Source of the DNA: CAZDDI01 sp964504195
GTDB lineage: Bacteria > Chloroflexota > Anaerolineae > B4-G1 > SLSP01
DNA: 64,000 nt
Assembly (NCBI GenBank): GCA_964504195.1
Contig: CAZDDI010000003.1
Span: 1 to 64,000, forward strand
Direction of reading: 5' to 3'
The translations under genes were made by a program, and so were the position numbers. Positions 49,135 to 58,187 of this stretch are shown piece after piece. Below the pieces are notes generated by a model, which was not told the DNA's origin, ran no database searches, and worked only from the letters and a program-made list of their open reading frames with translations. Numbering within the stretch: position 1 is the stretch's first letter; every line of letters begins with the position of its first letter.

Positions 49135-50767
49135 GTGGAAGAGGTAAAAGGCGGCCCCGTAGATCCGCTCTCGATGGAAAGCCTGACGGAAGAAGCGCTG
49201 GAATTTGATGAAGCCCGGCGTGGACAATTGCGTGAAGGCATTATTCTTGAGGTGCGCAACGAAGGTCTCGTGGTAGATATTGGCGTCAAGCGTGACGGCT
49301 TTGTTCCCCGTGAAGACTTCAAGCATCTCGGAAATGTAGATTACAATCCCGGCGATACTGTGCCGGTTATGGTGGTCAAGCCCCACGGAACTGACGGCAA
49401 CGTAGAGCTTTCGGTCTCCCAGGCCAAGATGCAAGAGGATTGGTTGGAGGCGGAGCGGCTGAAGAACGATGAAGGCGTGTACGAATCCGAGGTTCTCGAG
49501 GCCAATCGCGGTGGGCTGACCGTGCAATTTGGTCGTTTGCGCGGCTTTGTGCCGATGTCACAACTGATTGGTTTCACCCGCATTCGCCAGGCTACCGAGC
49601 GCCATCGTCGACTGCGCGCGATGGTGGGGCAGACGATTTTGCTAAAAGTCATCGAGGTTAACCGCCGCCGCAAGCGGCTTATCCTTTCCCAGCAGGCTGC
49701 GGCCAAAGAATGGCGCACTGCGCGTCGCCAGGATTTGTTGGAGGAACTTTCTGAGGGCCAGGTGCGCACCGGGCGGCTCAGCCAGATCACCGATTTCGGG
49801 TTGTTTGTCAACCTGGGTGGGCTGGATGGGTTGGTCCATGTTTCGGAGCTTTCCTGGGGGCGTATTGACCGTCCTGAAGACACGTTCCGCATTGGGCAAC
49901 GGCTCAAGGTAAAGGTGTTGAGCGTGGATCGGGATCGCCAGCGGATTGCTTTGAGCATCAAGGCGCTTACACCTGATCCGTGGGAATCCGCGCCTGACCG
50001 CTACGATGAGGGTGATCTAGCACAAGGCAAAGTTACCCAGATTACTGATTTCGGTATCTTCATTGAGATCGAACCGGGCGTTGAGGGTTTGTTGCACAAT
50101 ACCGAACTGTTGGCGGCTGAGCAACGCGACGAGATCGAGATCGGCGACAAGCTGCTGGTTAAGATCATTCGTATTGAACCGGATCGCCGCCGCATTGGTT
50201 TGAGTGCGCGTCAGGTGCAGATTGAAGAGTGGGAACGCTGGGCTGCGGAGCAGGCCGCGCTGGAGGAAGCACGGGCTGCGGCCGCCGCTGAGGCAGCAGA
50301 GCTTAGTGCTGTGGATGACGAAGATGACGATGACGCCCCGTTGGGCCTTGTCGAAGCTGATGATGAAGACGTTGTCGCAGACGCTAGCGAAACCGTTGTC
50401 ACGGACGACGACGCAGAAGATGTTGTTGAAGACGTTAGCGAAACCGTTGTTGCGGACGACGACGCAGAAGATGTTGTTGAAGACGTTAGCGAAACCGTTG
50501 TTGCGGANNNNNNNNNNNNNNNNNNNNNNNNNNNNNNNNNNNNNNNNNNNNNNNNNNNNNNNNNNNNNNNNNNNNNNNNNNNNNNNNNNNNNNNNNNNNN
50601 NNNNNNNCGACGACGCAGAAGATGTTGTTGAAGACGTTAGCGAAACCGTTGTCACGGATGATGATGTAGAAGTCGTCGTCGAAGATGCCAGCGAAGAGGC
50701 TCCCGTGGATGCAGCTGCCGAAGTTATCGTTGCGGATAACGAAGCGGATGCTGTTGCGGTAGTATAA
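49135..50767 (+). CDS. rpsA: Ribosomal protein S1 (four S1 domains, acidic repeat tail)
   Basis: GTG start at 49135 chosen for AGGAG 6 bp upstream (49124-49128); a TTG frame opens 30 bp earlier. Four S1 domains: REGIILEVRNEGLVVDIGVK, a divergent second (SEVLEANRGGLTVQFGRLRG), GRLSQITDFGLFVNLGGLDG and GKVTQITDFGIFIEIEPGVE. Then a Glu/Ala helix and an acidic tail with tandem 17-residue units DDDAEDVVEDVSETVVA (51 bp). A 100-N gap (50508-50607) interrupts the repeats; the frame continues after it to the stop at 50767, though the true repeat number is unknown. Binds mRNA at the ribosome. Followed 20 bp later by infA. Confidence 0.92.
50508..50607. other. Scaffold gap (100 N) inside the rpsA repeat tail
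   Basis: Exactly 100 N between copies of a 51-bp tandem repeat. The round number implies unknown true length; collapsed or expanded repeat copies are likely. Confidence 0.95.
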
Positions 50768-50787
50768 ATCAGGAGCAATACAACCGG

Positions 50788-51042
50788 ATGGGTACCAAAG
50801 AGGAAAAAATTACAGTAGAAGGTGTCATTTCAGAGGCCTTACCTAGCACACAGTTTCGTGTGAAGCTTGACACTGGACACGAAGTGCTGGCTTACCTGTC
50901 TGGTAAAATGCGCAAATACTACATTCGTATTCTATTGGGAGATCGTGTGCGCGTGGAACTCTCACCCTACGATTTGACGCGCGGGCGTATCGTCTATCGT
51001 CACAAGCGGCGCATGGGCGACGATAACCCCGAAGTGGAATAA
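50788..51042 (+). CDS. infA: Translation initiation factor IF-1
   Basis: 84 aa OB-fold protein: EEKITVEGVISEALPSTQFR, VLAYLSGKMRKYYIRILLGD and LTRGRIVYRHKRR are the family signature. Binds the 30S A site in initiation. The 12-residue tail beyond the usual end (MGDDNPEVE) is short and acidic. Overlaps the convergent prmA gene by 43 bp. Operon with rpsA (20 bp). Confidence 0.93.
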   Translation: MGTKEEKITVEGVISEALPSTQFRVKLDTGHEVLAYLSGKMRKYYIRILLGDRVRVELSPYDLTRGRIVYRHKRRMGDDNPEVE

Positions 51043-51902
51043 GCCACTAGCGCCACCCAATCGTCTTGTTGACGCCGGTCTGCGACATGCAGGCCGGCGT
51101 TTTCCATAGCGCTGCTGACTTCGGCGGTCTGTTCATCAAGGATGCCGGAGAGCACCACAGCTCCCCCACGTTTGACGCGCGCCGCCAGTCCGTTTTCTGC
51201 CATGCTAATCAATACTGGGGCCAGGATGTTCGCCAATACGAGATCATAGGTCCCGCTGACTTCGGCGAGCGAACCATGCACCAGTCGTATAGTTTGTGCC
51301 ACGTCATTGTCGCGCGCATTGCGTCGCGCTACAGCCACGGCATTGGCGTCGTTATCCACTGCCACGACCTCTTCCGCGCCGAGCTTGGCCGCCGCCAATG
51401 CCAAGATACCTGTGCCGGTCCCTAAATCCAGCACGCGCATCCCTGGTTGGATCAAGTCTTCTAGTAGTTCTACACACAGTCGCGTGGTGGGATGCAATCC
51501 AGTGCCGAAGGCCATGCCGGGATCGAGCTCCAGCACTATCTCTCCAGATTGCGGCGTATACTCTCGCCACGAAGGTTTGATCACGACCCGCTTCCCGAGC
51601 GGTAACACAGGGATCGTCTCTTTCCAGCCGGACGTCCAATCGCAGTCAGCAATCTGGATGAAAGTAGGGTCAGGGATAGGCCAGAGCTGCCCTAAATGCC
51701 AGAGGGCTTCTTCGACTTTGCGCTGTTGTACGGGCAGTTCTTCATCCACCGCGAGGTAGGCGCGCACTGTGACTGGCCCAGTGGCAACGGGCGTATCGCC
51801 CAAGTCCAGCGCCACGCCCTGGGGGGCGTAGCGGCTCAGCACTTCGGCCACAGCCTCAGCCGCTTCTGCATCCGCTATTACACTAACTTCTAGCCAATCC
51901 AT
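51000..51902 (-). CDS. prmA: Ribosomal protein L11 methyltransferase
   Basis: 300 aa. SAM-dependent methyltransferase acting on L11. N-terminal ferredoxin-like substrate domain (DWLEVSVIADAEAAEAVAEV), then PDPTFIQIADCDWTSGWKET, GMAFGTGLHPTTRLCVELLE and the SAM motif VLDLGTGTGILALAAAKLGA. DLVLANILAPVLI matches the NIL-type catalytic motif. Downstream of dnaJ in the heat-shock run (68 bp), as in many bacteria. Its 3' end overlaps infA on the other strand by 43 bp. Confidence 0.95.
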   Translation of the reverse strand: MDWLEVSVIADAEAAEAVAEVLSRYAPQGVALDLGDTPVATGPVTVRAYLAVDEELPVQQRKVEEALWHLGQLWPIPDPTFIQIADCDWTSGWKETIPVLPLGKRVVIKPSWREYTPQSGEIVLELDPGMAFGTGLHPTTRLCVELLEDLIQPGMRVLDLGTGTGILALAAAKLGAEEVVAVDNDANAVAVARRNARDNDVAQTIRLVHGSLAEVSGTYDLVLANILAPVLISMAENGLAARVKRGGAVVLSGILDEQTAEVSSAMENAGLHVADRRQQDDWVALVAYSTSGLSSPMRRL

Positions 51903-51970
51903 AGTGCCTCCCGCTCTCCAGACCTGGCAAACTTAACTTGCCTGGCCTGGTGTGTTACAATCAATTCTCA

Positions 51971-53092
51971 CTATAGCCCCAGCGTCTCTTTAAGTCGCCC
52001 TATGAAGCTCTGTTTTTCTTCAATAATATTCTCCGTCCCCAAAGTTACGGCTAACTGTTCGAAAAGCTGCCGTTGATGAGCGTCAAGCCGGGTAGGAGTG
52101 GCAACATGTATGACGACTAATTGGTCGCCGCGTCCGTTGCCCCGGAGGTGAGGGATGCCTAATCCACGCAGACGGAAGGTGGTGCCGGATTGCGTTCCGG
52201 CGGGGATTGTAATGGTACGTTCCCCTTCGAGTGTAGGGACTTTGATTGTACTCCCCAACGTTGCTTGCGCGATATTGACCTGCATCTCCATTTGTACATC
52301 GTTACCGCGCCGCGTGTAATACGGGTGCGCTGTGACATGCAAATTTACATAGAGATTGCCCGGCGGCCCGCCGCGCTCGCCGGGATCACCCTCGCCTGCC
52401 AGGCGAATGTTGATGCCGTCTTCAACGCCACCAGGAATGCGTATGATTTTCTTGCGCTGCATACGCACGACGCCCCCGCCGCGACACTCGTGGCAGGGAG
52501 TGCGCACGGTGCTGCCCGTACCGCTACAAGTAGGGCAATTGGCGATATTGACGAACGATCCTAGAATGGTGTGTTGAACGCGGCGCACTTGCCCGGAGCC
52601 GTTGCACTCCTGGCAGCGTTCTGGTGAGGTCCCCGGCTCCGCCCCGTTGCCGTTGCAGGTGGGGCAAGGCTCCAATCGCTCGAACCCAATTTCTTTTTCC
52701 AGTCCGAACGCAGCTTCCTCGAACGAGAGGGTGGCATTCACACGTACATCGTTGCCGCGACGTGGGCCGCTGCGCCCGGTTTGGCCGAAACCGAAGCCGC
52801 CCAGGTTCCCGAATACTTCGGTGAAAATGTCGAATGGATCGCGGAAGCCGCCGAAGTCAGCTCCATTCATGCCAGCTGAGGGAACGGTGCCGTACCGATC
52901 ATACATCGCGCGTTTTTCGGTATCGGAGAGCACTTCATACGCGGCATTGATTTCCTTGAAGTGCTCTTCCGCATTGGGTTCGCTACTTACGTCAGGATGG
53001 TACTTGCGTGCCAGTTTGCGATATTCCTGTTTGATTACGTCTGGCGCTGCATCACGCGATACGCCTAACACCGAGTAATAATCATTAGCCAT
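51971..53092 (-). CDS. dnaJ: Chaperone DnaJ
   Basis: 373 aa from ATG 53092 (AAGGAG SD). J domain with KYHPDVSS (HPD motif), Gly/Phe-rich region (DFGGFRDPFDIFTEVFGNLG), a cysteine-rich zinc domain with four CxxCxGxG-type repeats (CPTCNGNGA, CQECNGSGQ, CPTCSGTGS, CHECRGGG) and C-terminal domains. Type I DnaJ, co-chaperone stimulating DnaK ATPase. Separated from dnaK by 150 bp holding a leader repeat, so it may be independently translated or transcribed. Confidence 0.97.
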   Translation of the reverse strand: MANDYYSVLGVSRDAAPDVIKQEYRKLARKYHPDVSSEPNAEEHFKEINAAYEVLSDTEKRAMYDRYGTVPSAGMNGADFGGFRDPFDIFTEVFGNLGGFGFGQTGRSGPRRGNDVRVNATLSFEEAAFGLEKEIGFERLEPCPTCNGNGAEPGTSPERCQECNGSGQVRRVQHTILGSFVNIANCPTCSGTGSTVRTPCHECRGGGVVRMQRKKIIRIPGGVEDGINIRLAGEGDPGERGGPPGNLYVNLHVTAHPYYTRRGNDVQMEMQVNIAQATLGSTIKVPTLEGERTITIPAGTQSGTTFRLRGLGIPHLRGNGRGDQLVVIHVATPTRLDAHQRQLFEQLAVTLGTENIIEEKQSFIGRLKETLGL

Positions 53093-53104
53093 GCATACTC
53101 CTTC

Positions 53105-53139
53105 AAAAATAGCAAATGGCAAATCTCAAATCTCAAATT
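53105..53139 (-). repeat. Leader repeat upstream of dnaJ
   Basis: Coding strand reads AATTTGAGATTTGAGATTTG then CCATTTGCTATTTTTG, ending directly before GAAGGAG and the ATG. The best preserved copy of the family. Confidence 0.8.
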
Positions 53140-53242
53140 GTGATGGCAACCGTTGGTTGGGCCTGTTGTAACCAGTGGTGGTCGTTCATTGAAAATAGTT
53201 GTAGTGCAGACTCGTAGGTGCAGAAAACTTACAGTGGGCCGT

Positions 53243-55096
53243 CTATTGCCGCCGGCGGTCATCCAGCGCCGGGCCACTGGGGGTGGTGGGTGCTTCGCCC
53301 AGGAACATGTGTCCAATCTCTTCTACTGTCTGAGTCAACAATAAGCTGTGTTCGCGCATCTTGTCCATGTCCCCGTGCTCCTTGGCTGCTTGCAATGCCT
53401 CCACTACCAGCGCGATACTCTGGCGCGCGGTCTCGGAAATTTGCGGTGCGGCACGTTTCAGAAATGCAGCCGCCATGTAGAGCGCATTATCCGCGTGGTT
53501 GCGCGCCTTGATCAGTTCCTGATAATGGCGGTCCCGCTCGCGGTATTGTTCCGCCTCACGCACCATGCGGTTAATCTCGATTTCATTGAGACCGCTAGAG
53601 GGAATTACCTGCATGGTCTGTTCGTGGCCGGTTGTCTGGTCAATTGCGGTTACATTGAGAATCCCGTCGGCGTCAATATCGAACGCGACTTCAATTTTGG
53701 GCGTACCACGTGGGGCGGGCGGTATTCCGTCCAGTACAAAGCGACCCAGGCTCTTGTTGTCGGCAGCATTGGGCCGCTCGCCCTGAACCACATGGACTTC
53801 CACCTGTGTTTGATTGTCCGTTGCTGTCGAGAAAATCTGGCTACGGCGCGTGGGGACGGTGGTATTGCGGGCAATCAAGGGCGTGGATACGCCACCCAAT
53901 GTAACGATGCCCAACGTCAGCGGGGTGACATCCAGAAGCAAAATATCGTTTACTTCGCCGTTCAGCACGCCGCCCTGAATCGCCGCACCCAATGCGACCA
54001 CTTCATCGGGATTCACGCCCCGGTGAGGCTCTTTTCCAAAGAACTCCGCCACGCGCTTGCGAATCAATGGCATGCGCGTCATGCCGCCTACTAGCACCAC
54101 CGCATCAATTGCTTCGGGCGTGAGGCGGGCATCCTGCATCGCCCGTTGGCAGGGCGTTAGGGTGCGCTCGATCAGATCCAGCGTAAGCTGTTCTAACTGC
54201 GCGCGCGTCAATTCCATCTGCAAATGATGTGGCCCACGCGAGTCAGACATAATAAAGGGCAGGTTGATTTCTGTCTCCATCAGTGACGAGAGCTCAATCT
54301 TAGCCTTTTCCGCTGTTTCCCGGATGCGTTGCAACGCCTGACGGTCGTTGCGCACATCCACATCGGTCTGCTTGTTGAATTCCTTGATGATCCATTCCAT
54401 GACGCGGTTATCCCAATCATCGCCGCCCAGGAACGTGTCGCCGTTGGTCGCGCATACCTCGAACACCCCTTCGCCCACATCAAGGATGGAAATATCGAAG
54501 GTGCCGCCACCTAGATCGAACACTGCGATCATGCCACTGTTGCTCTTCTCTAACCCGTAGGCCAGCGCAGATGCCGTCGGCTCGTTGATGATGCGTAGTA
54601 CTTCCAACCCGGCGATGCGGCCCGCATCTTTGGTCGCCTGCCGTTGCGCATCATCGAAGTAGGCCGGTACAGTGATAACCGCTTGTGTTACCTCTTCGCC
54701 CAAGAAGCTTTCCGCATCGGCTTTGATTTTTTGCAGAATGAAGGCCGAGACCTCCGGCGGACTGTAGGCTTTGTCGCCTAGCAGCACACGCACATCCCCA
54801 TTTTCGGCTTCTGCTACCTTGTAAGAGACCGTCTGAATCGCGCGCTGGATTTCCAGATCGCGGTATTTGCGGCCCATAAAGCGTTTGATTGAGAAGATCG
54901 TGCTTTCGGGATTGATCACGGCCTGGCGTTTTGCCATCTGGCCCACCAGACGTTCGCCATTTTTGGGGTTGATTCCCACAATGGAGGGGGTCAAGCGCGC
55001 GCCTTCTGCGTTGGGGATTATAATCGGTTCGCCTCCCTCGACCACGGCACACACCGAATTGGTTGTTCCCAAGTCAATGCCGATTACTTTGCTCAT
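53243..55096 (-). CDS. dnaK: Chaperone DnaK (Hsp70)
   Basis: 617 aa. Nucleotide-binding domain: IGIDLGTTNSVCAVVEGGEP, VPAYFDDAQRQATKDAGRIA, IAVFDLGGGTFDISILDVGE and VVLVGGMTRMPLIRKRVAEF. Substrate-binding beta domain (TPLTLGIVTLGGVSTPLI) and a helical lid. The C terminus lacks the EEVD-like GG-rich tail but this is usual for many bacteria. ATP-dependent holdase/foldase. Between grpE (36 bp upstream) and dnaJ. Confidence 0.97.
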   Translation of the reverse strand: MSKVIGIDLGTTNSVCAVVEGGEPIIIPNAEGARLTPSIVGINPKNGERLVGQMAKRQAVINPESTIFSIKRFMGRKYRDLEIQRAIQTVSYKVAEAENGDVRVLLGDKAYSPPEVSAFILQKIKADAESFLGEEVTQAVITVPAYFDDAQRQATKDAGRIAGLEVLRIINEPTASALAYGLEKSNSGMIAVFDLGGGTFDISILDVGEGVFEVCATNGDTFLGGDDWDNRVMEWIIKEFNKQTDVDVRNDRQALQRIRETAEKAKIELSSLMETEINLPFIMSDSRGPHHLQMELTRAQLEQLTLDLIERTLTPCQRAMQDARLTPEAIDAVVLVGGMTRMPLIRKRVAEFFGKEPHRGVNPDEVVALGAAIQGGVLNGEVNDILLLDVTPLTLGIVTLGGVSTPLIARNTTVPTRRSQIFSTATDNQTQVEVHVVQGERPNAADNKSLGRFVLDGIPPAPRGTPKIEVAFDIDADGILNVTAIDQTTGHEQTMQVIPSSGLNEIEINRMVREAEQYRERDRHYQELIKARNHADNALYMAAAFLKRAAPQISETARQSIALVVEALQAAKEHGDMDKMREHSLLLTQTVEEIGHMFLGEAPTTPSGPALDDRRRQ

Positions 55097-55132
55097 TGTG
55101 CGACCTCTCTACAGCTCTCTCATGGCAGACGC

Positions 55133-55750
55133 TTACGCGTCGTTAGGTTCAGCTGATGTTTCTTCTGGCGGGGTGACTTTGTCCGTAGCTGCGGGCGATT
55201 TTGCCACGACAACCAACGCTGGGCGTAGTACGCGCGCATTCAACAGATAGCCGTGTTGTGCCTCTGCCAGCAGGCAATCTTCGTCATATTCCGTCGTTTC
55301 TTGCGCGGCCACAGCCTGATGATAGAATGGGTCGAACGGGTCGCCGGGCGCGATAACGATCTGCGTTACGCCTTCTGTCTCTAGTACCCGGCGGATTTTC
55401 GCCTCGATCAGTGCGATACCGTCTAGCCAGCTATGCTGGCGCAGCGCTGCGGGGAGATTGGCAAAGGCCCGCTCGAAATCATCCAATACAGGCAGGAGTC
55501 TAGTCAACAAGCTGGCGGTTGCCATCACCTCCCACTCTTGCCGATCCGCCTCAGCCCGCTTGCGGTAGTTTGCTAACGTTGCCTGGGAGCGTTGCCAGCC
55601 GTCAAGGTGGTCGGCGGCGCGCTGTTCTGCATCTGCCAATGCGCTGCGCAGCGCTGCGATTTCGTCTGGTTCTGGCGCGTCAGCTTCTCTATCCTGCGGT
55701 TCTGCTTCTATAATCTCGCCTTCCAGGATTTCTTCATCTGATGATTGCAT
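55133..55750 (-). CDS. grpE: Nucleotide exchange factor GrpE
   Basis: 205 aa. Acidic N terminus, long coiled coil (ALRSALADAEQRAADHLDGW), then the beta-domain with LLPVLDDFERAFAN and DPFDPFYHQAVAAQETTEYD; the end is PAATDKVTPPEETSAEP. Releases ADP from DnaK. Preceded by GGAGG SD, 26 bp after hrcA. Confidence 0.94.
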   Translation of the reverse strand: MQSSDEEILEGEIIEAEPQDREADAPEPDEIAALRSALADAEQRAADHLDGWQRSQATLANYRKRAEADRQEWEVMATASLLTRLLPVLDDFERAFANLPAALRQHSWLDGIALIEAKIRRVLETEGVTQIVIAPGDPFDPFYHQAVAAQETTEYDEDCLLAEAQHGYLLNARVLRPALVVVAKSPAATDKVTPPEETSAEPNDA

Positions 55751-55776
55751 ACAAGCCTCCGGGAAATCTTATTGTA

Positions 55777-56871
55777 CTATAGCAATGTCTCATCACGTAG
55801 CGAAGGCCGGGTACCCCCGGTTTCGGGTTGGTACATATCGTAGACCAGCTCGCCCAATACATCGGCCACGAATCGCACGACCGAAATGGCTCGCCCATAA
55901 GGCATCCGCATTGGCCCGACCACGCCCAATGCGCCCGTAGCATAGTTAGCGACGCCGTACCGTGCCAGCACCAAACTGCACGCGCGTAAATGATCCCATC
56001 GCCCTTCCCCACCGATGATGACCCGCACCCCGCCCACGCCCACGGCAGGGGTTAGCGTATCAGCCAGCACGGCTTGCAACAAGCTGTGCTCCTCCAACAC
56101 CTGCACGACCCCCGCTGAAGGTTCGCTGTCGGCAAATTCGGGTTGTTGCAACAGCGAGGCCAGCCCATGATGGTAGATTTCTTCATTGGGCGCGGATTCG
56201 CTTTTGCGCAATAGGCGTACAATTAGCTGAGCGATTTCGTGCTCCAATAGAGCGAATTCTTCCAGGCGCGCTTCAATTTGCTTCGCCCCCAGCCCGGTCA
56301 GGGACTGATTCAAGCGGTCGGCGATCTCACTGAGTTCCGCCTGGCTCAACGGTTCCTGAAGGGCCAGCATTTGTTGCTCGACCGTGCCACCTTGACACAC
56401 CAGCACCAGGAGCACTGCCCGGCCATGCGTGGCGATCAATTCCAGGTGTTTGTAAAATGTATGGGCGCTGCGCGGGGCCGTGACCAGAGCCGCACCCTGA
56501 GCGGCACGCGCCAGCACCGAAGCTGCCAAAGGCATCCACTGCTCGATGTGATTGCGCGCTTGATAGAACTGGTGTGCAATCATACGCCGTTCGGTGAGAG
56601 GGAGTGCCTGCTCTTCCATCAGCCGTTCTACAAAGTAGCGGAATCCGCGCTCAGTGGGCACACGTCCGGCTGAGATGTGGGGCTGATGCAGATAACCTAA
56701 ATCCTCTAGTCGCGCCATCTCATTGCGCGCTGTAGCTGGGCTGATGTCCAGCTTGTATTGCTCCACCAGCGTGCGTGAAGCCACTGGGAGAGCCGTACTT
56801 ACATGCTCGCGCACAATCAGCTTCAGCAAAATCGCCTGGCGCAGAGTTAGCTCTGAGGGTTCGTTTTCCAT
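55777..56871 (-). CDS. hrcA: Heat-inducible repressor HrcA
   Basis: 364 aa. N-terminal winged helix (LRQAILLKLIVREHVSTALP, LDISPATARNEMARLEDLGY and YLHQPHISAGRVPTERGFRY) followed by the GAF-like and C-terminal dimer domain, with IGGEGRWDHLRACSLVLARYGV near the end. Represses chaperone genes by binding CIRCE. A perfect CIRCE lies 22 bp upstream of the start. Confidence 0.96.
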   Translation of the reverse strand: MENEPSELTLRQAILLKLIVREHVSTALPVASRTLVEQYKLDISPATARNEMARLEDLGYLHQPHISAGRVPTERGFRYFVERLMEEQALPLTERRMIAHQFYQARNHIEQWMPLAASVLARAAQGAALVTAPRSAHTFYKHLELIATHGRAVLLVLVCQGGTVEQQMLALQEPLSQAELSEIADRLNQSLTGLGAKQIEARLEEFALLEHEIAQLIVRLLRKSESAPNEEIYHHGLASLLQQPEFADSEPSAGVVQVLEEHSLLQAVLADTLTPAVGVGGVRVIIGGEGRWDHLRACSLVLARYGVANYATGALGVVGPMRMPYGRAISVVRFVADVLGELVYDMYQPETGGTRPSLRDETLL

Positions 56872-56892
56872 AACTTTACTTTTATTAACTAA

Positions 56893-56919
56893 TTAGCACT
56901 CCTACAGCAGGAGTGCTAA
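56893..56919 (-). promoter_or_regulatory. CIRCE operator
   Basis: TTAGCACTC (56893-56901), 9-bp spacer, GAGTGCTAA (56911-56919): a perfect match to the consensus HrcA-binding site. It lies between the -10 box and the hrcA start. Confidence 0.95.
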
Positions 56920-56932
56920 CAATTCACAGATA

Positions 56933-56960
56933 ATGATACCACGAAGCAAGCCACTGTCAA
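56933..56960 (-). promoter_or_regulatory. Sigma-A promoter of the hrcA operon
   Basis: Minus strand: TTGACA (56960-56955), 16-bp spacer, TATCAT (56938-56933), with CIRCE just downstream so bound HrcA would block initiation or early elongation. Confidence 0.75.
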
Positions 56961-57104
56961 TGTTGCGTTCGCAAATTTCGCTGCGATTTGCACTCGAAAT
57001 ACGAAGACCAGACCATACCTTACGTGATATTATCCCCTTCAACAGGCCCTGGTGGTGTGTGCCCTGAGTCCGCTGAAGGGTATTCTTTTACGCAAGTTTT
57101 GTAG

Positions 57105-57959
57105 CTACAACTCCAATTTAGCTATCGGTAACAAGGTGCTGGGGTAGGGCGGGATTTCTGGTTCGCGGCCTTCGTACACATGCCACTTACCGGGAATGCT
57201 CAATGCTTCCATTGCCATTGCCAGGTTGCCCATACAAATCCCCACATCGAAAAAACGATAGAGTTGCGCGGGGTCCTTGCCGTACTTAGGATTATCGGCA
57301 TTGGTGAAGATATAAAGTACGCCTTTGCGCCACAAAAAGCGCCAGGGCTGCACATTGAGCGCGGATGGCGCGTGGCGCGCGGCTTCGGTGAGCGCGGCGA
57401 GCGCTTTGGGGGGTTCTGCGGGGTTTTCGAAGGATTCCTTGAAGAATAGCTTCTCTACAGGAAGACGCCCCGCTGAGCCATAAACTTGCCGCACGACACT
57501 ATTGATGAGCTGCCCGCCACCGGTTGCCGGGCGACCAAAGATCAAAAATGCACCGATGTGCGCATCAGCAATGAGTGAGAAGCGCGCACGAATCGCAGCC
57601 TCCCGCCCTAACGTGCCGATGTAGCAGCAGCCGAGATCTTGCACCGTCAGGCGCACGACCAATTGTTGCATTCGGAACCCTAAATCCACTAATGGGCGCT
57701 GTTTTCCCAGGAGCGAGGGTAACAGAAAATGCGGCGGACTGAGAACGCGCCCGTAAGTGCCCATCGCGGCGACCAAGTCCTCCCCGGCAACGACATCACG
57801 TAGCAGCACCCGTAGTTGATTTTGGGCGACCAATGGTTGCGCCTGCACAAGCTGCTCGCGCACCGTTTCTAGTGTGGTCGCGTCAAGGTAGTCCGGTTGA
57901 TAGCGGCGCACGGAGCGGCGGTTAAGAATTGCTTGATAGAGCTGGGGGTCTGTTGCCAT
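57105..57959 (-). CDS. Putative TM-type nitroreductase-fold protein
   Basis: 284 aa from ATG 57959; the upstream frame continues into the small CxxC gene. Two halves each resemble a nitroreductase domain: ILNRRSVRRYQPDYLDATTL at the N terminus and RHAPSALNVQPWRFLW with DVGICMGNLAMAMEALSIPG in the second, the fused layout of the FMN-binding TM-nitroreductase family (PF14512-like). Might reduce nitro or quinone substrates; not certain. Start is 1 bp from the small protein's stop, so the two are translated together. Confidence 0.8.
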   Translation of the reverse strand: MATDPQLYQAILNRRSVRRYQPDYLDATTLETVREQLVQAQPLVAQNQLRVLLRDVVAGEDLVAAMGTYGRVLSPPHFLLPSLLGKQRPLVDLGFRMQQLVVRLTVQDLGCCYIGTLGREAAIRARFSLIADAHIGAFLIFGRPATGGGQLINSVVRQVYGSAGRLPVEKLFFKESFENPAEPPKALAALTEAARHAPSALNVQPWRFLWRKGVLYIFTNADNPKYGKDPAQLYRFFDVGICMGNLAMAMEALSIPGKWHVYEGREPEIPPYPSTLLPIAKLEL

Positions 57960-57960
57960 A

Positions 57961-58164
57961 TCAAGCGCCGCGCAATTGCGTGTGGTATAAAACCGAAGAG
58001 GCAATGATGCCAAAAAACGCAAGCACGGTCAAGGGGAGAAAGGGGATTTTGCGTCCCAGAGACTGTCCTTCAGCGACAGCGGTCTTGCGCGCTTGATGCT
58101 GCCGTGCTTCAGCGGTCAAGCCTAGGGTAAGAACCGCTGGCGCGGCGCTACAGAAAACACACAT
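57961..58164 (-). CDS. Small CxxC membrane protein
   Basis: 67 aa. Preceded by a strong SD GGAGG at ideal spacing (GGAGGTTATATT then ATG). It starts MCVFCSAAPAVLTLGLTAEA (CxxC) and ends with one membrane helix (FLPLTVLAFFGIIASSVLYH). Unrecognised. Its stop is directly followed (one base) by the nitroreductase start. A redox or metal role via CxxC is possible but unproven. Confidence 0.7.
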   Translation of the reverse strand: MCVFCSAAPAVLTLGLTAEARQHQARKTAVAEGQSLGRKIPFLPLTVLAFFGIIASSVLYHTQLRGA

Positions 58165-58187
58165 AATATAACCTCCATTCTATCCGA

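Noticed and set aside
55097..55132. Second CIRCE before dnaK
   Set aside because: No TTAGCACTC/GAGTGCTAA pair was found there; control is from the single site upstream of hrcA.
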